Below the pieces are notes generated by a model, which worked only from the letters and a program-made list of their open reading frames with translations, was not told the origin of the DNA and ran no database searches. A stretch of DNA of 64,000 nucleotides from CALGYY01 sp963678485. Its GTDB lineage: Bacteria; Bacteroidota; Bacteroidia; Bacteroidales; CAIWKO01. Position 1 is the stretch's first letter, and each line of letters opens with the position of its first letter. The position numbers and the translations under genes are program-made. Positions 36,401 to 47,500 of this stretch are shown here, in pieces. Location: NCBI GenBank assembly GCA_963678485.1, contig OY782882.1, forward strand, positions 1,798,001 to 1,862,000, in the 5' to 3' direction.

Positions 36401-37056
36401 TTAAAGATCTTGCACTCAATTGGTCAAGTGCTGCCACAACGGATGTGAATATCGACTGGACCGCTCCGACCGACCCTACTTTACTGAATGATGGGCTCAG
36501 CGCCGATGTCGATACAATTAACAGTCAGATACTCTCTGCCAATTGGGCAACTTCTACAGATCCCAACTCTTCGATTGCACGCTATTATATTGCAGCGGGA
36601 ACCAGCGCTGGTGCAACGGATATCATTGGTTATACTGATAATCTGCTTGCTACCTCATTTTCTCAATCGCACACATTGGTTGACGGGCAGCTTTATTATT
36701 TCTCGGTGTACGCTGAAAACGGTGCTGGCCTGATATCGGGCACGAGTATGTCTGACGGGCAGCGTTATGTGAATCTCACCGCTGTTGAGGAAAATACCGA
36801 TCAATGGGCAGTTTCAGTATTTCCGAATCCTGTACATAAAGAAGCCATGTTATCGCTATCGCTGGAGAACAATGAATATGTCGACATCAGCATTGTTGAC
36901 ATCACAGGTAGAATTGTAAACAGAATTACTCCGGGTGGTCTTAGTTCGGGTATACAGCTAATACGATTAAACACGGAAACCTTAAGCTCAGGAACCTATT
37001 TCTTGCATATAGCAGTGGGTTCAGAAACATATACAAAGAAAATATTAGTGTACTAG
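33448..37056 (+). CDS. Secreted beta-propeller / C39-like peptidase / golvesin-like protein with T9SS domain
   Basis: 1202 residues. Starting at the ATG 33448 places a signal peptide at the N-terminus (LFLMFSCFLSYPVIAQ); the in-frame ATG at 33415 would bury it. Order: TolB/WD40-like beta-propeller (about 50-330), a C39-like papain-fold domain with Cys in SGSCAPTSAIMA (about 375), His in GHLTLAIGY (about 497) and Asp in KDPYGNK (about 514), a golvesin C-terminal-like domain (YEVLVYIPSSYA to AFDAVRWH, about 600-710), a LamG-like module, an FN3-like unit, and a T9SS domain (VFPNPVHK). The C39 triad appears complete, so it may be an active peptidase, although C39 families usually cleave GG leaders. 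It follows the amidase gene by 57 bp. Confidence 0.83.
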   Translation: MINTYYLKRALFLMFSCFLSYPVIAQEVKTIDAYKAEDQGYFTNPVASAEGIIFTDNYDSKIWLLKDAQLKELASTAACGRYYTLSEDGQQLAYKEINAEGQQSPVVINLATLQKTVLHAPAPLCGQPVIAGNLTAFTVSNDLYLLQNGETRILPLGFYTNFIRISSNGELMTCNDLHDRIMLVNLVTGATSVISDEAEACFFPQFSPDGNKVLYCTSGQELRIFSITTGATVNLGYGVNPHWAPGSDKIIFHRTQHNNENISNVDLWMSSADGSIQQQLTSTSGLCEMDASFVTENEIIYHTYVRNEICKATIDGTSGALLSTNIVYSHLGNPIIAHYNTAPFSANKAVVTVPGRVPYVHQVYDTPNWHTGSGSCAPTSAIMAIAYYNKLPKWPITVSSPSSHTSDYGSYVADKYRFNEQYYSTVATTSGSDDAWGGYGYMWGGSCSPNSCMNQYMVNHQMSSTEYWTTCKWDSTTHEINNGWPQPICSLITTSGHLTLAIGYIVGQHTLIFKDPYGNKNTGYMNYYGDSVCYDWPGYSNGYASLNTIAWTVQSRTTETTYNDTIIDDIYYNHGFYMNNTAPSLMRYYRDKSAAGYNNHYWYTITNPSTVVDTCVVKWTPNLPQRSLYEVLVYIPSSYATATTARYKVNFDGGSTVVTINQNSYSNQWVSLGTFVFNAGSTGYVQLGDGSGIQGQYIAFDAVRWHKIGAIDNTDPTTLIQPISGWKTTSFTASFTDSDNAGGTGVESSYYQIQDYNGSEWRANSQNGFFNDQFSSSIHSDWVIPASSGSWSISSGHLRQSDAVLDNTNIYAPLTQNNSNEYLYQWSAYMDGSSVNRRCGLHIFADNPTQSQRGNSYLIWFRADGDQVQIYKTVSNSLVLKAEQSLVINTATWYDFKVTYNPGTGRIEVYMNDVLVLLYIDPAPLQSGSYISFRSGLSDAMFDDFKVSKLRSSSASVSVGSVSTNDVRYQNTNPITPACRINSIVKDLALNWSSAATTDVNIDWTAPTDPTLLNDGLSADVDTINSQILSANWATSTDPNSSIARYYIAAGTSAGATDIIGYTDNLLATSFSQSHTLVDGQLYYFSVYAENGAGLISGTSMSDGQRYVNLTAVEENTDQWAVSVFPNPVHKEAMLSLSLENNEYVDISIVDITGRIVNRITPGGLSSGIQLIRLNTETLSSGTYFLHIAVGSETYTKKILVY

Positions 37057-37092
37057 AGCCTGCGATAATTACAAAACGATATGTCCGAAAAA

Positions 37093-37132
37093 TTAGGGCA
37101 TCCCTGAATTCTTCAGAGATGCCCTATATTTT
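37093..37132 (+). terminator. Intrinsic terminator after the propeller/C39 gene
   Basis: AGGGCATC (37095-37102) pairs with GATGCCCT (37118-37125), with an inner CTGAA/TTCAG stem separated by one mismatch, followed by ATATTTTAA. Confidence 0.75.
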
Positions 37133-37195
37133 AATACAGCGATCAAGGGCAGAATTATATATTCACGATAACTTGAACGCTCGTTGATAGAATGA

Positions 37196-38335
37196 TTACA
37201 TCATGAAATCATATAGGCGATTATATTCATCCACACCTAGATTATGATGATCTCCACTCACCTTGTTTTTTACGGCTAGTGCAACGATTTCCTTTTTTTG
37301 ATTTTGATCCAGGTTAACTTCCGAGATACGAATCGGGCTTCCGATGGCACTAAAAAAAGTCTCAAAGTTTTTTATAGTTTCATCAGCATTAGTACAGCCC
37401 CAAAGGTTTTTGCCCAACTCGGTGATACGGTCAGGGATGTTATTTTTCTGCAATTTCATCCATGCAGGGAATCCAAGTGAAAGGGTTGCTCCGTGAGCAA
37501 TATCATATTGCAATGAAAACTGATGACCAAAATTGTGTACACCCCAATCGCCTCCTGCCCTTCCATAGAACAGCAATCCATTTAAGGCACATGTTGCTGC
37601 ATACATTATTCTTCCTCTAAGCTCAACATTTGTGAGATCTTTCATCAAGGCTAATCCGTTTTCCATAGCCTCCGCGATTACTGAAAATACAAAACGATCG
37701 GAAAGGCTGGCTTCGCCCCTGCCAAAATACGCTTCCAGTGAATGGGCGATAAGATCAACGATACCGAAAGCTGTTTGATTTGCAGGAACACTCACAGTGA
37801 ATTCCGGATCCAGAAACGAATGTTTAGGATACACCAGTGGATGGCCATATCCAGGCTTTTCGCGTGTTTCCTGATTTTGAACCACGGCAAAACAATTCAT
37901 CTCGGTACCGGTTGCAGCAAGGGTAAGAACAGCAATGAGAGGTACCGCAGACTGCGGACGTTTTTTACCACTCATAAAATCCCAACCTGAATGAGCTACA
38001 GGAATGCTAATAGAAATTATTTTAGCTGAATCGATTACACTTCCACCGCCGACGGCAACAATGGCATCGACCTTATGATCGCGTCCAATTTTTGCAGCAG
38101 CATCCACATCATCAATCACAGGATTTGGCCGTATACCGGAATATTCAAAGATAGTACAACCAGCAGCTGATAATTGATCATGAACCTGTTTGTAAATTCC
38201 ATTTCGTACCACAGACCCTTTTCCATATACCAGTAAAACAGTTTTCCCATAGAGTAGAACAGTTTTCCCAAGATCACCGATTACGCCCTTACCAAAATGC
38301 AAGCGCGTCGGGTTAAATGCAACAAAATTTTCCAT
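37196..38335 (-). CDS. Iron-containing alcohol dehydrogenase, BdhA/YqhD type
   Basis: 379-residue group III alcohol dehydrogenase that reduces aldehydes or ketones with NAD(P)H in the cytosol. Visible: the FNPTRLHFGKG start, the nucleotide loop VAVGGGSVIDSAK, ATGTEMNCFAVV, FGIVDLIAHSLEAYF (metal ligands Asp and His), and the His-rich GVHNFGHQFSLQYDIAHGAT. The N-terminal part has a near-perfect 21-bp tandem repeat (identical 13-mers at 38237-38249 and 38258-38270) encoding GKTVLLYGKTVLLVYGK. The total length is normal. It is a single gene flanked by the large secreted-protein genes, with no sequence clue to its substrate. Confidence 0.9.
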   Translation of the reverse strand: MENFVAFNPTRLHFGKGVIGDLGKTVLLYGKTVLLVYGKGSVVRNGIYKQVHDQLSAAGCTIFEYSGIRPNPVIDDVDAAAKIGRDHKVDAIVAVGGGSVIDSAKIISISIPVAHSGWDFMSGKKRPQSAVPLIAVLTLAATGTEMNCFAVVQNQETREKPGYGHPLVYPKHSFLDPEFTVSVPANQTAFGIVDLIAHSLEAYFGRGEASLSDRFVFSVIAEAMENGLALMKDLTNVELRGRIMYAATCALNGLLFYGRAGGDWGVHNFGHQFSLQYDIAHGATLSLGFPAWMKLQKNNIPDRITELGKNLWGCTNADETIKNFETFFSAIGSPIRISEVNLDQNQKKEIVALAVKNKVSGDHHNLGVDEYNRLYDFMM

Positions 38336-38491
38336 AGTAGGTATTATAATTATTTGATTTTATTTTAGAACATTTTTATTGTACAGTATGCATATTGTGC
38401 TCTGGGCAGCCTTTCTTGCAGTCAAATTTACAAAATATTCGCGACATTATTTCATGCGTGATTTCAGCAACAGGCATCTTCGTGGGTGTGT

Positions 38492-38529
38492 AAAAAAAAC
38501 GAGGCTGCCCACTATAGCCGGGCAGCCTC
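38492..38529 (-). terminator. Intrinsic terminator of the giant adhesin gene
   Basis: A 10-bp perfect stem (GAGGCTGCCC at 38501-38510, GGGCAGCCTC at 38520-38529). On the minus strand it is followed by a U-run encoded by the A-tract at 38492-38499. It lies 22 bp after the adhesin stop codon. Confidence 0.85.
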
Positions 38530-38551
38530 TTCATACATCCACAAACCCCAC

Positions 38552-41500
38552 TTATCTTTTCACTTCTATTTTCTGAATGTTGATTTGATCATTTTTCGTA
38601 ATTCTCACAAAGTAAACACCAGCAGCCAGGGGTGCGACATTGAGTGCAACTTTGTTTTGTTCAGCATTTACAGAAAGTACAGTGTTTCCAATCATATCCA
38701 TGACTTCAATCAAAGCCTGATCGGCGCCTTCAATTATAAGAACATCTGAAACAGGATTAGGATAAAATTTGAAGTCATTGCTTGCATTTGCTTCGATGCC
38801 GGTACACAAATCAATTGTGAGATTAATTGTTATCACGCTATCGCAACCAGCAGCATTTGCAATGGTATCATTATAAACACCAGAAGTTGTATATTCGTTT
38901 CCTTCAGGAGAGGTGTAAACTTCGCATGCTACAGGAGCAATGGTACTTGCAGTACTTTCGTTGATGGTGAGATCAAGTGTAATAGTACTGTCGCATCCTG
39001 CAACATTATTCATCATGTGTACATATTGTCCTGAAGTTGTATAGGTCGTTCCAAACCATTCATAACTTCCGCAATTGGAGAGGCTCAGTGAAGCAGTTGT
39101 AGCGTTTGCAATGCTTGCTGTTACGGTTAAACGTTCAGCACTTTCGCATCCATCAATGGTTTGAGTTGCAAAGTAATGTTCACCATTAATTAAAACTGTA
39201 GTAGCAGGATCCAGTTCGTTTCCATCGACTGAGGCATCGTACCAATTAATATTCGATCCTGAAAGTACAAAATCGTTAACTACTCCAGCATTGCATACAA
39301 TCTGAGTGGTAAGTCCTGTGGGAGGTTCAGGAGAATTAATGCTAACTTCGACTTCCAATCTTCCATTACTGGTGCATCCATCCAGCACCTGATCTGCATA
39401 ATAGATTCCACCATCGACCGTGCTTGTGAAGGAGGACAATTCATTTCCACCCACCTCAGCATCATACCAATTTATTGCAGTTCCAGTCACATTCAGGTCA
39501 GCCAGTGTTGCCGAGTTACAGAACGATTGAGCACTTGATCCCGAAGGAACGGCAGGCGAAGGATTGACAACAATATTTTCAATCCAACCTACCTCTGATG
39601 CACAACCATTGACATCTTCGACACCAAGTAAATTATATGCGAAACTGCCAGTTGCTGCGGTTGATTGCGATAATGTTGCAATATCACCTGTTGCTGAACT
39701 TACGGTTTCGGCAAGTCCGCCATTGATTGAATACACAAATGTGTAAGGTGCTACACCATTGATTCCTGTAAATACAATCTCAGCATCAGGAGATCCTGCA
39801 CAAACCGAGCTACCTCCATCAGCAATGGCTGTTGGTGTAGGCTTAATTTCAAGGGTGCCTTCCTGAAAAGTAATTTCATAATTTTCTGCGGTAAGCCCAT
39901 CCGGAATTATTGTATAAGCCCCGGGGGTGTAGGCAGTGATTGCATCACCAGAAAACTCAAGTGTATTCTGGAATACCGAAGGTCCTTCACTGTTTACAAA
40001 ACCGGAATAATAAACTGAATACCCACCATTGTATGGTTCACCGTCATCACATTTTGCAATATTGTCGGCAATCACAAACAGCTCTTTGGGGTAAATGGTT
40101 GCATAGGTTGTTACTGTGGAAGAGAGCGAATAATTCTGCTCATCCTGTCCGCTAAAGATACTTACACCATTTAGCGTTACTGGCTTATTGACATCTGCAG
40201 TTGCATTATTAAAGCTCGCTGAAGCATACTCCAGTGTTAGATCATCACCAGCAATCCTGTTGTCGTCAAGCGCTACAGTTACACTTGTATTTCCATCATA
40301 TACTTTATCAGAAGCGCTAGCAGTAACCATTAGCGGCCTTGCCGTAATATTGGCATATGCTGCTCCGGTATTGCTGACTAATGCGTAATTGTATCTGTCA
40401 GCTCCACCATTGATATCAATTCCATCATATAGAACCAGTTTTCCATTACCAACATTCTTGTCTTCGAACTGAACATTTAATGTAAAAGAAAGCATATCTC
40501 CCGGAACACGATCATCCACAAATCCAGTTCCGCTCACATTTGTTGTTCCGTCGTAAACTTTATTCGATGCAGCGAAGCCCAATAGATGCAACGGACGAGC
40601 ATCGATATTTGCGGTTGTTTGTCCGGTGACAGTTACCAGTGTATAGTTTTGCATATCTGCACCACCATTAATGGCAATTGCACTATAGTTTACATTCTTT
40701 GAAGTTCCAGCGTGCTTGCTATCGAATGCGGCAGTATAGGTGAAATTCAGTTGGTCGCCAGCAAGACGATTATCAGTAAATCCGGTCCCGGTTGCACTTA
40801 CAGAACCATCATATGTTTTATTGTTTGCAGAAAAACTATTCAGCGTTAACGGGCGTGGATTGATTGTAAAATCTTCCGACATAATACTCAATGAATAGTT
40901 TGATCCGGCAGTAAGCGTACCAATCGTCATTGCATATATTCCAGCATCTTCGCCAGCATTGCGACCCAGAGCACCTGTAACAACATCACTATTGAATAGC
41001 GCTGGAGTTATAGAATAGCTTAATGAAGGATCGGAATAGCCGTACACTTTAGACTGACCAGCATCAGGAATTACAGTAATACCCTTGGGAGTGATAGAGA
41101 AATCTTCCGGAACAAATGAAATGGTATAATTGAATCCACCATTAAGTGAACCTACATTCATTTCATAATCTCCAACATCTTCGCCTGCGGCACGAGAAAG
41201 CGTCCCATTAAGTACATCAGTTCCGATTAATCCCGGATTTACTGAATATGTATAAACAGGATCTGTATCTCCATACACTTTTGATTGGGAAAAATCAGGC
41301 GTGACTGTAATTGGCTTGGCGCTGATGCCAAAGTTTTGAGAAATCAGATTGATGGTATAGTTCCCACCAGCTGAAAGGGTTCCCAATGTAATAGCATAGA
41401 GTCCGCTACTCTCCCCGGCTACACGACTAAGTGCACCAGTAAAGTCGTCAGCATCCAGAGATAAAGGATAATATGTATAGGTAAATACAGGATCCGTGTC

Positions 41501-44500
41501 TCCATATATTTTCGCAAGACCCATATCTGCAAAGACTATAATTTCCATTGAAGTAATTTCAAATTCATTGGAAACAAAGTCGATTGTGTAATTATCGCCT
41601 GCGGCTAAATTGCCGACGGTAATATCATACAAACCTGCGGCTTCTCCTGCGTCGCGGCTTAATGCACCAGTCATCAATGTAAGATCATCAGAGAATTCAA
41701 ATCCTGTGACTGTATAGGTAAAGACAGGATCAGCTTGACCAAAAGATTTTGTCTGACCAGCATCTGCAGTAACCGTGAGTTCCTTAGGTGTGATATTAAA
41801 ATGATCTGTATTAAATGACAGTACATAATTTCCGGTAACGGTTAGTGATCCAATAGTCATATCATATGCACCAACATCTTCTCCGGAAACGCGACCTAAT
41901 GCGCCTGTAACTAAAGAGCCATTATCACCGAATTCAAAACCAGTTACAGTATATGTAAACACTGGATCAGAAGTGGCATATACCTTCTGTTGACCTGCGT
42001 TTGCTGTTACTTCCAGCGTTTTCGGTACAATATTAAATTCATTTGTAATGAATGCTATTGTATAATTTGCTCCAGCAGCAAGACTTCCAACAGTAATATC
42101 GTAGGCTCCGACTTCTTCGCCACCCACGCGATCAAGCGTTCCACTCATCACGCCGAGTCCATCAGCAAATGCGAAACCGCTCACTGAATAAGTGTAAACA
42201 GGATCAGAAGCACCATATATTTTCGTCTGACCATCATCAGCAGTGACCTCTAAGGACTTTGGAGTAATACTGAAATCGGCTGAAGTAAATGAAATAGTAT
42301 AGTTGCTTCCAGCTGATAAGGTTCCAACTGTAAGAGCGTAGTTGCCAGTATTCTCTCCTGCAATACGACCCAAAGCTCCTGTCATGATGCTGATATCATC
42401 ATCAACCACGAATCCAAGAGCGTTATATGTGAATACAGGATCAAGAGATCCATAGATCTTGCTCTGACCTGAATTTGCGGTAACCACTAATTCGGCTGGA
42501 GTAACAGTTAACTCACCATCACTTGAATAGGTGATATCGTAGTTGGCTGCATCAAAACCGCCAGTACCCATTGCATTAGCCGTTGTAATAGCAAAGACTC
42601 CTGTATTTGAATAGTTAGCGTAACCGGTGCTTGCAAGGTCAACCTGAGTAATACTTTCACCCGGTGCAAGAGTTCCTGTGACCGTAAATTCTGATGTTCC
42701 CATCACCAACTCCTGTCCATAAACCTTGCTTCTATCGTTCGCAGTAATGGTGATTGGCATTTTTTCGACATGAATATTTTCCTGATATCCGTAGTATGCC
42801 GGCTCATCAACATCGAGCACAGTCACCCAGAAAATGCCTTCTTCGCTGAAAAGTATTTCATTGTTGAATGTCACCTGACCCATATCGGAGCTCTGGAATG
42901 TGTAATCGGCGGGACCTTGAGCATCTGGATCGGTGATTTGGAATGTGATGGTTCCTGTGTAATCAGTTTTTATATTGTAGAAAATATCGCGCGCAGCAAC
43001 GGTTACCGATTGGTACGAGCCGTAGTAATGAGGATTGGCAATACCAGAAACGGCGAAGTCTAATAAGGCTGCAGGTTTAACTGTTACTTCATCAATTCCA
43101 TCAGAAATACCAATTATTCCATCCAATGCTGGCGTGGCATCAGAAGCGGTAATGGTCCAATCACCAGTCTTTTCATCGTAGTACCAGAAATTGGCTGTTG
43201 AAGCACCATTTGGAATATTGACCTGAGTAATCGTGGATCCAAGGCTTGCAGCATTATAAAATTCTGCATTGGTCCCTGACGATTCAGTATATAAGTAAAC
43301 CGTCTGCGAACCTGCAACAACAAGGTTATTGAACTCATCATAACGAGTAACTGTATAGGCTGCACGTATACCACCAGCAATAATGTCGGCAGGAGCATTT
43401 AAGGTAAAGTACGCAGTTGGTGCGGGACTCACAACAATAGAAGAAGTCGTTGCTCCAATTAATCCCGGTGCAGAAATTCCAATTGTAATCGTTTCTGCTC
43501 TTTCATATGACAGATTTGTGAATGTCACGATTCCATTGACAGCACTCAATATCCTGCTGCCGGTGAGCTCGATAGTGCCATTCGAAATAGCGGTAATCAG
43601 CGTACTGTTATCATCAGCAACAAGATTATTATATTGGTCTTCGATTCTAATCACAGGTTGTTGCGTAAAGTCAACACCGGCAATCGCAGTATTTGAAGGC
43701 TGTGTAGAGATTACCAGGTGTGTAGCAACACCAAATGTGATATCAACATAAGCCTCATCAGCAATAGCAACTGCATTTAATTTTCCAGTAATGGTTGCTG
43801 TGCCTGTTCCGCTGAAATTCGGAGAAAGAATGGCTGTATACGTTCCATCTGCATGATCAGTAACGGCAGACAATGCACCCAGATTGGTCTGAAGAGTAAT
43901 TGCTCCACCAGAGGTATGAAGCAGATTTCCATGCTGGTCTTTAAGCTGAACCGTAATTGTGCTGGTTTCATCTGCAGTTATGCTAGTTGGTGCTGCAGTA
44001 ATTTCGATATCAGCAACAGCGGGCAATCCTGCGGTAATGGTTACCTGGGCATTATCAATGATTGGGTTTCCATTAAAGTGACCACTAATGGTTGCTATGC
44101 CAGTACCTGTATTGTTTGCAGACAAGGTCGCAGTATAGGTTCCGTTGTTATTATCAATTACATTTGATAATACACCAAGATCTGTGCTTAGAGAGACTGT
44201 ACCGCGACTTGAAGTAAGATTGTTCCCAAACTGATCTTTCAATTGCACTGTAATAAGACTGGTCTGATCAGTGGTCATACTCGTTGGAGCGGCCGTTATA
44301 CTAATCATTCCTAAAACAGGTACTCCTTCAATTATTGTAACCTGGGCATCATCCGTTAAGGCTGAAGCATTCAATTGTCCTGTGATGATTGCCAATCCAG
44401 TACCAGTGTTGTTCGCTAATAAGGTTGCAGAATATGTGCCGTCTCCGTTATCGGTCACAGAAGAAAGCACACCTAATGTTGTAGAGAGCAAAACTGTACC

Positions 44501-47500
44501 TCGGCTAGTGCTTAACAGGTTTCCATGCTGATCTTTTAATTGTACAGTGATGCTGCTGCCCCCATCGGTAGTCATACTGGTAGGATTAGCAGTAATAGTA
44601 CTTTGTGATAGTGAAGGTGCGCCTTCGGTGATGGTGACGTCTTCATCATCCAATAATGCAACTGAGGCTAAGGTGGCCGCAATCGTTGCTATTCCTGTAC
44701 CTGTATTGTTTGCAGAAAGTGTTGCGGTGTAAGTGCCATTTGCATTGTCAGTCACAGCAGAGAGTAAACCCAGATTTGTTGACAACGCAACCAATCCGCG
44801 GCTTGTAGAAAGGTTGTTTCCATATTGGTCTTTCAGCTGAACTGTAATTATGCTGGTTTGGTCGGTGGTCATTAACTCTGGGACAGCTTCAATGGTTGAA
44901 GTAATCATTGAGGGCAAGCCTTCGTTGATGAGCACGGTTGCATTATCATTAATTGCAGAAGCACTGAGCGTTCCTGTGATGGTTGCCGTTCCGCTTATAT
45001 TTGTTGAAAGTATGGCAGCATATGTACCATCAGCATTATCGCTTACGGTGGATAAGGTTCCAACCGTAGTATACAATGCAACAACGCCACTGCTTGTAGT
45101 TAGATTATTATTGAATTGATCTTTTAATTGAACTGTAATTGCACTTGTTTCATCCGCGGTTATTGTTGTTGGAGCAGCAGTAATAACAATATTCGGTAGC
45201 GATGCCACAGCCGGAAGAACAGTGATGGTTTGTGTTTGATTAATCAGAGCACCATTAACTGTTGCACTAATTACATTTGCAGCAGTGGTATTGGTGACTC
45301 TGACGCTTGCTGCATAAATACCATTGCCAAGATCCGTCACAGAAATAGCACCGTTATAATCGGTTGTCAGTCCATCGAGACGAACGGCCACGGTTTTTCC
45401 AGCACCCAATAAATTTCCCTGAGCATCTCTCGGTGTAACAGTAACGCCCACATATTCGCCTGCAATGCGTGTGTTGTAATCAACAGCAACAGTGGACTGC
45501 GCAGCGCTGAAGGCACCGGGAATAACATTGATATTATATTGAGTACCGAGAATAATGGGGACTAACGCATCAGCCGCGCGCAACCAAAAGGTCCCAATAA
45601 TATTAATATTAATTGCATTAGAAAATGTTCTGACTCCATTATAACCTGCTAAAGATTGTGGTCCGACAGGGAATGATACTAATGCATTATTACTTGACTT
45701 AAAGCTGATATTGCCCGCATAATTTTTTACAGTATTGTAATATTGATCGCGAGCAGTTACTGTAACATCAAAGGGAGTTCCTGCTACCTGGGTTGTACCC
45801 GTTACAACAAGGAAATTAGCGAGCGCTACATACGATACATTAATCGGTGCAGTTGTCCCAAGTTTCCCGGTTGCAGTCTCAGTAATAGTGATGGTAGGAG
45901 TTTCATGAGCGTTGAAAAGTTTAAAACCGCTAATAGTTGCGACACCACTTGAGAATGTCACACTTCCATTAGAAGCTAGTATAGGTGTAGTCCCATTTCC
46001 TGAGGCGGTAGCATTGGAGCTCCAATTGATATTTTCCGGGCCAGTATAATTGGTTTTGAGGTTTCCAAAAATGTCATATGCTGTGGCAGTCACAGAGAAT
46101 GCAGTGCCAGCTGTTTCGTTGCCTGCATTTTGTGTTGTCAAGGTGAAATGCCCTATTACGGCGGGAGTGACAGTTATCTCTGATTGTTCATTATTCACCG
46201 AACCATCGGTTGCTCTGACATAATGTTCACCTGTAGTTTTCAGTGTTACTCCGTTAGTAAAGGTTTTGCTTCCATTATCTCCGGCTGAAAAAGTAAAGGG
46301 AGCAGGAAGGACTGCTTGAACGTCATCTGATGTAAGCGTAATCGTACCGGTATAATTGGTCTTAAGATTATTGTAATAATCATAAGCAGTCACCACTAAA
46401 GTAGTAGGCGTTCCTGCAATAACAGGATCGGTGATTCCCGCTACAGTGAAGTGATGCAGAGGTCCGGGAATAATATCCGCTTCAAGATAATTTGGTTGAG
46501 TGAGATTATAATTAAAAGCGTCGGCACCGGTAATGGTCATTGCTGTAGTAACAGCTAAACCATAACCAACATTTGCCTGAGAGAATGTTCCTGCGAATTG
46601 ATTTCCCAATGTAACGGTACCTCCATAAAAAACTCCACTTAGTTGGGTACCGCTAATCACGGCGTCGGTGTTGGTATCGTAAATCTTATCATGAGCCACA
46701 GCATTAATAACCGTCAATGTGGCCTTACTCACAGTAAGTGTTCCGTTCACATGAGTTACTTCGTAATTAGAAGCTGAACCACCGCTGGCTGTAATAGTAT
46801 GTGTACCCCAGGTAGCTGCAGCTCCAATATCTGTACTCAAATTCACACCGGTAATTACAGCATAAGTATCTCCATTATATAATGTGCCCGTGGAAGTATA
46901 GTTTAATGTTGGATCTGTTGCGCCATACACCTTAGATTTATCATTAGCTGTTACAGTAAGGGCCGCGGCCTTATTTACTGTTAGCGTCTGCTGCACGCTT
47001 GTTGCAGCGCTGTATGTAACATTACCCGATTGTGATGCAGTAATTACCGAAGTACCTGCGCCAACAATATTAATTGTGCTTCCAGAAACAGTTGCTACGG
47101 ATGTATTTGAACTGGAATAGCTGACAGTCAAGCTGGAAGTTGCAGTAGCACCGGGATTGAAGCTTGAGTTACCATAAGTTTTTGTTGCTATTGGGCTAAA
47201 AGAAATTGATTGTGTTAGCTGTTGCATGGTAAAAGAGGAGGATGTAACATATCCCGAATTACCACACATATTATTTGCATATACTCTTAAATAATATGTA
47301 ACACCGGGACTCAAGGCTGTTGCAGTTGCAGTCGTGCTTGTGGTTGAACCCTGAGCAGTACCACTTCCATATGCGACAGAAGAGGAAGTTCCAATAACCC
47401 AATAATAGGTAATCGTGGCAGTTCCGCTGGCGGCACCCCAAGAAAGATTCGCTGTTGTTGTTCCAATAGAAGACACGGAAGGGCTTGAAGGAGTAGTGAC

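Noticed and set aside
40860..45215. CRISPR-like or satellite DNA from repeated patterns
   Set aside because: The repeats are protein-domain repeats of 78-100 residues in one open frame, with no conserved short direct repeats and spacers.
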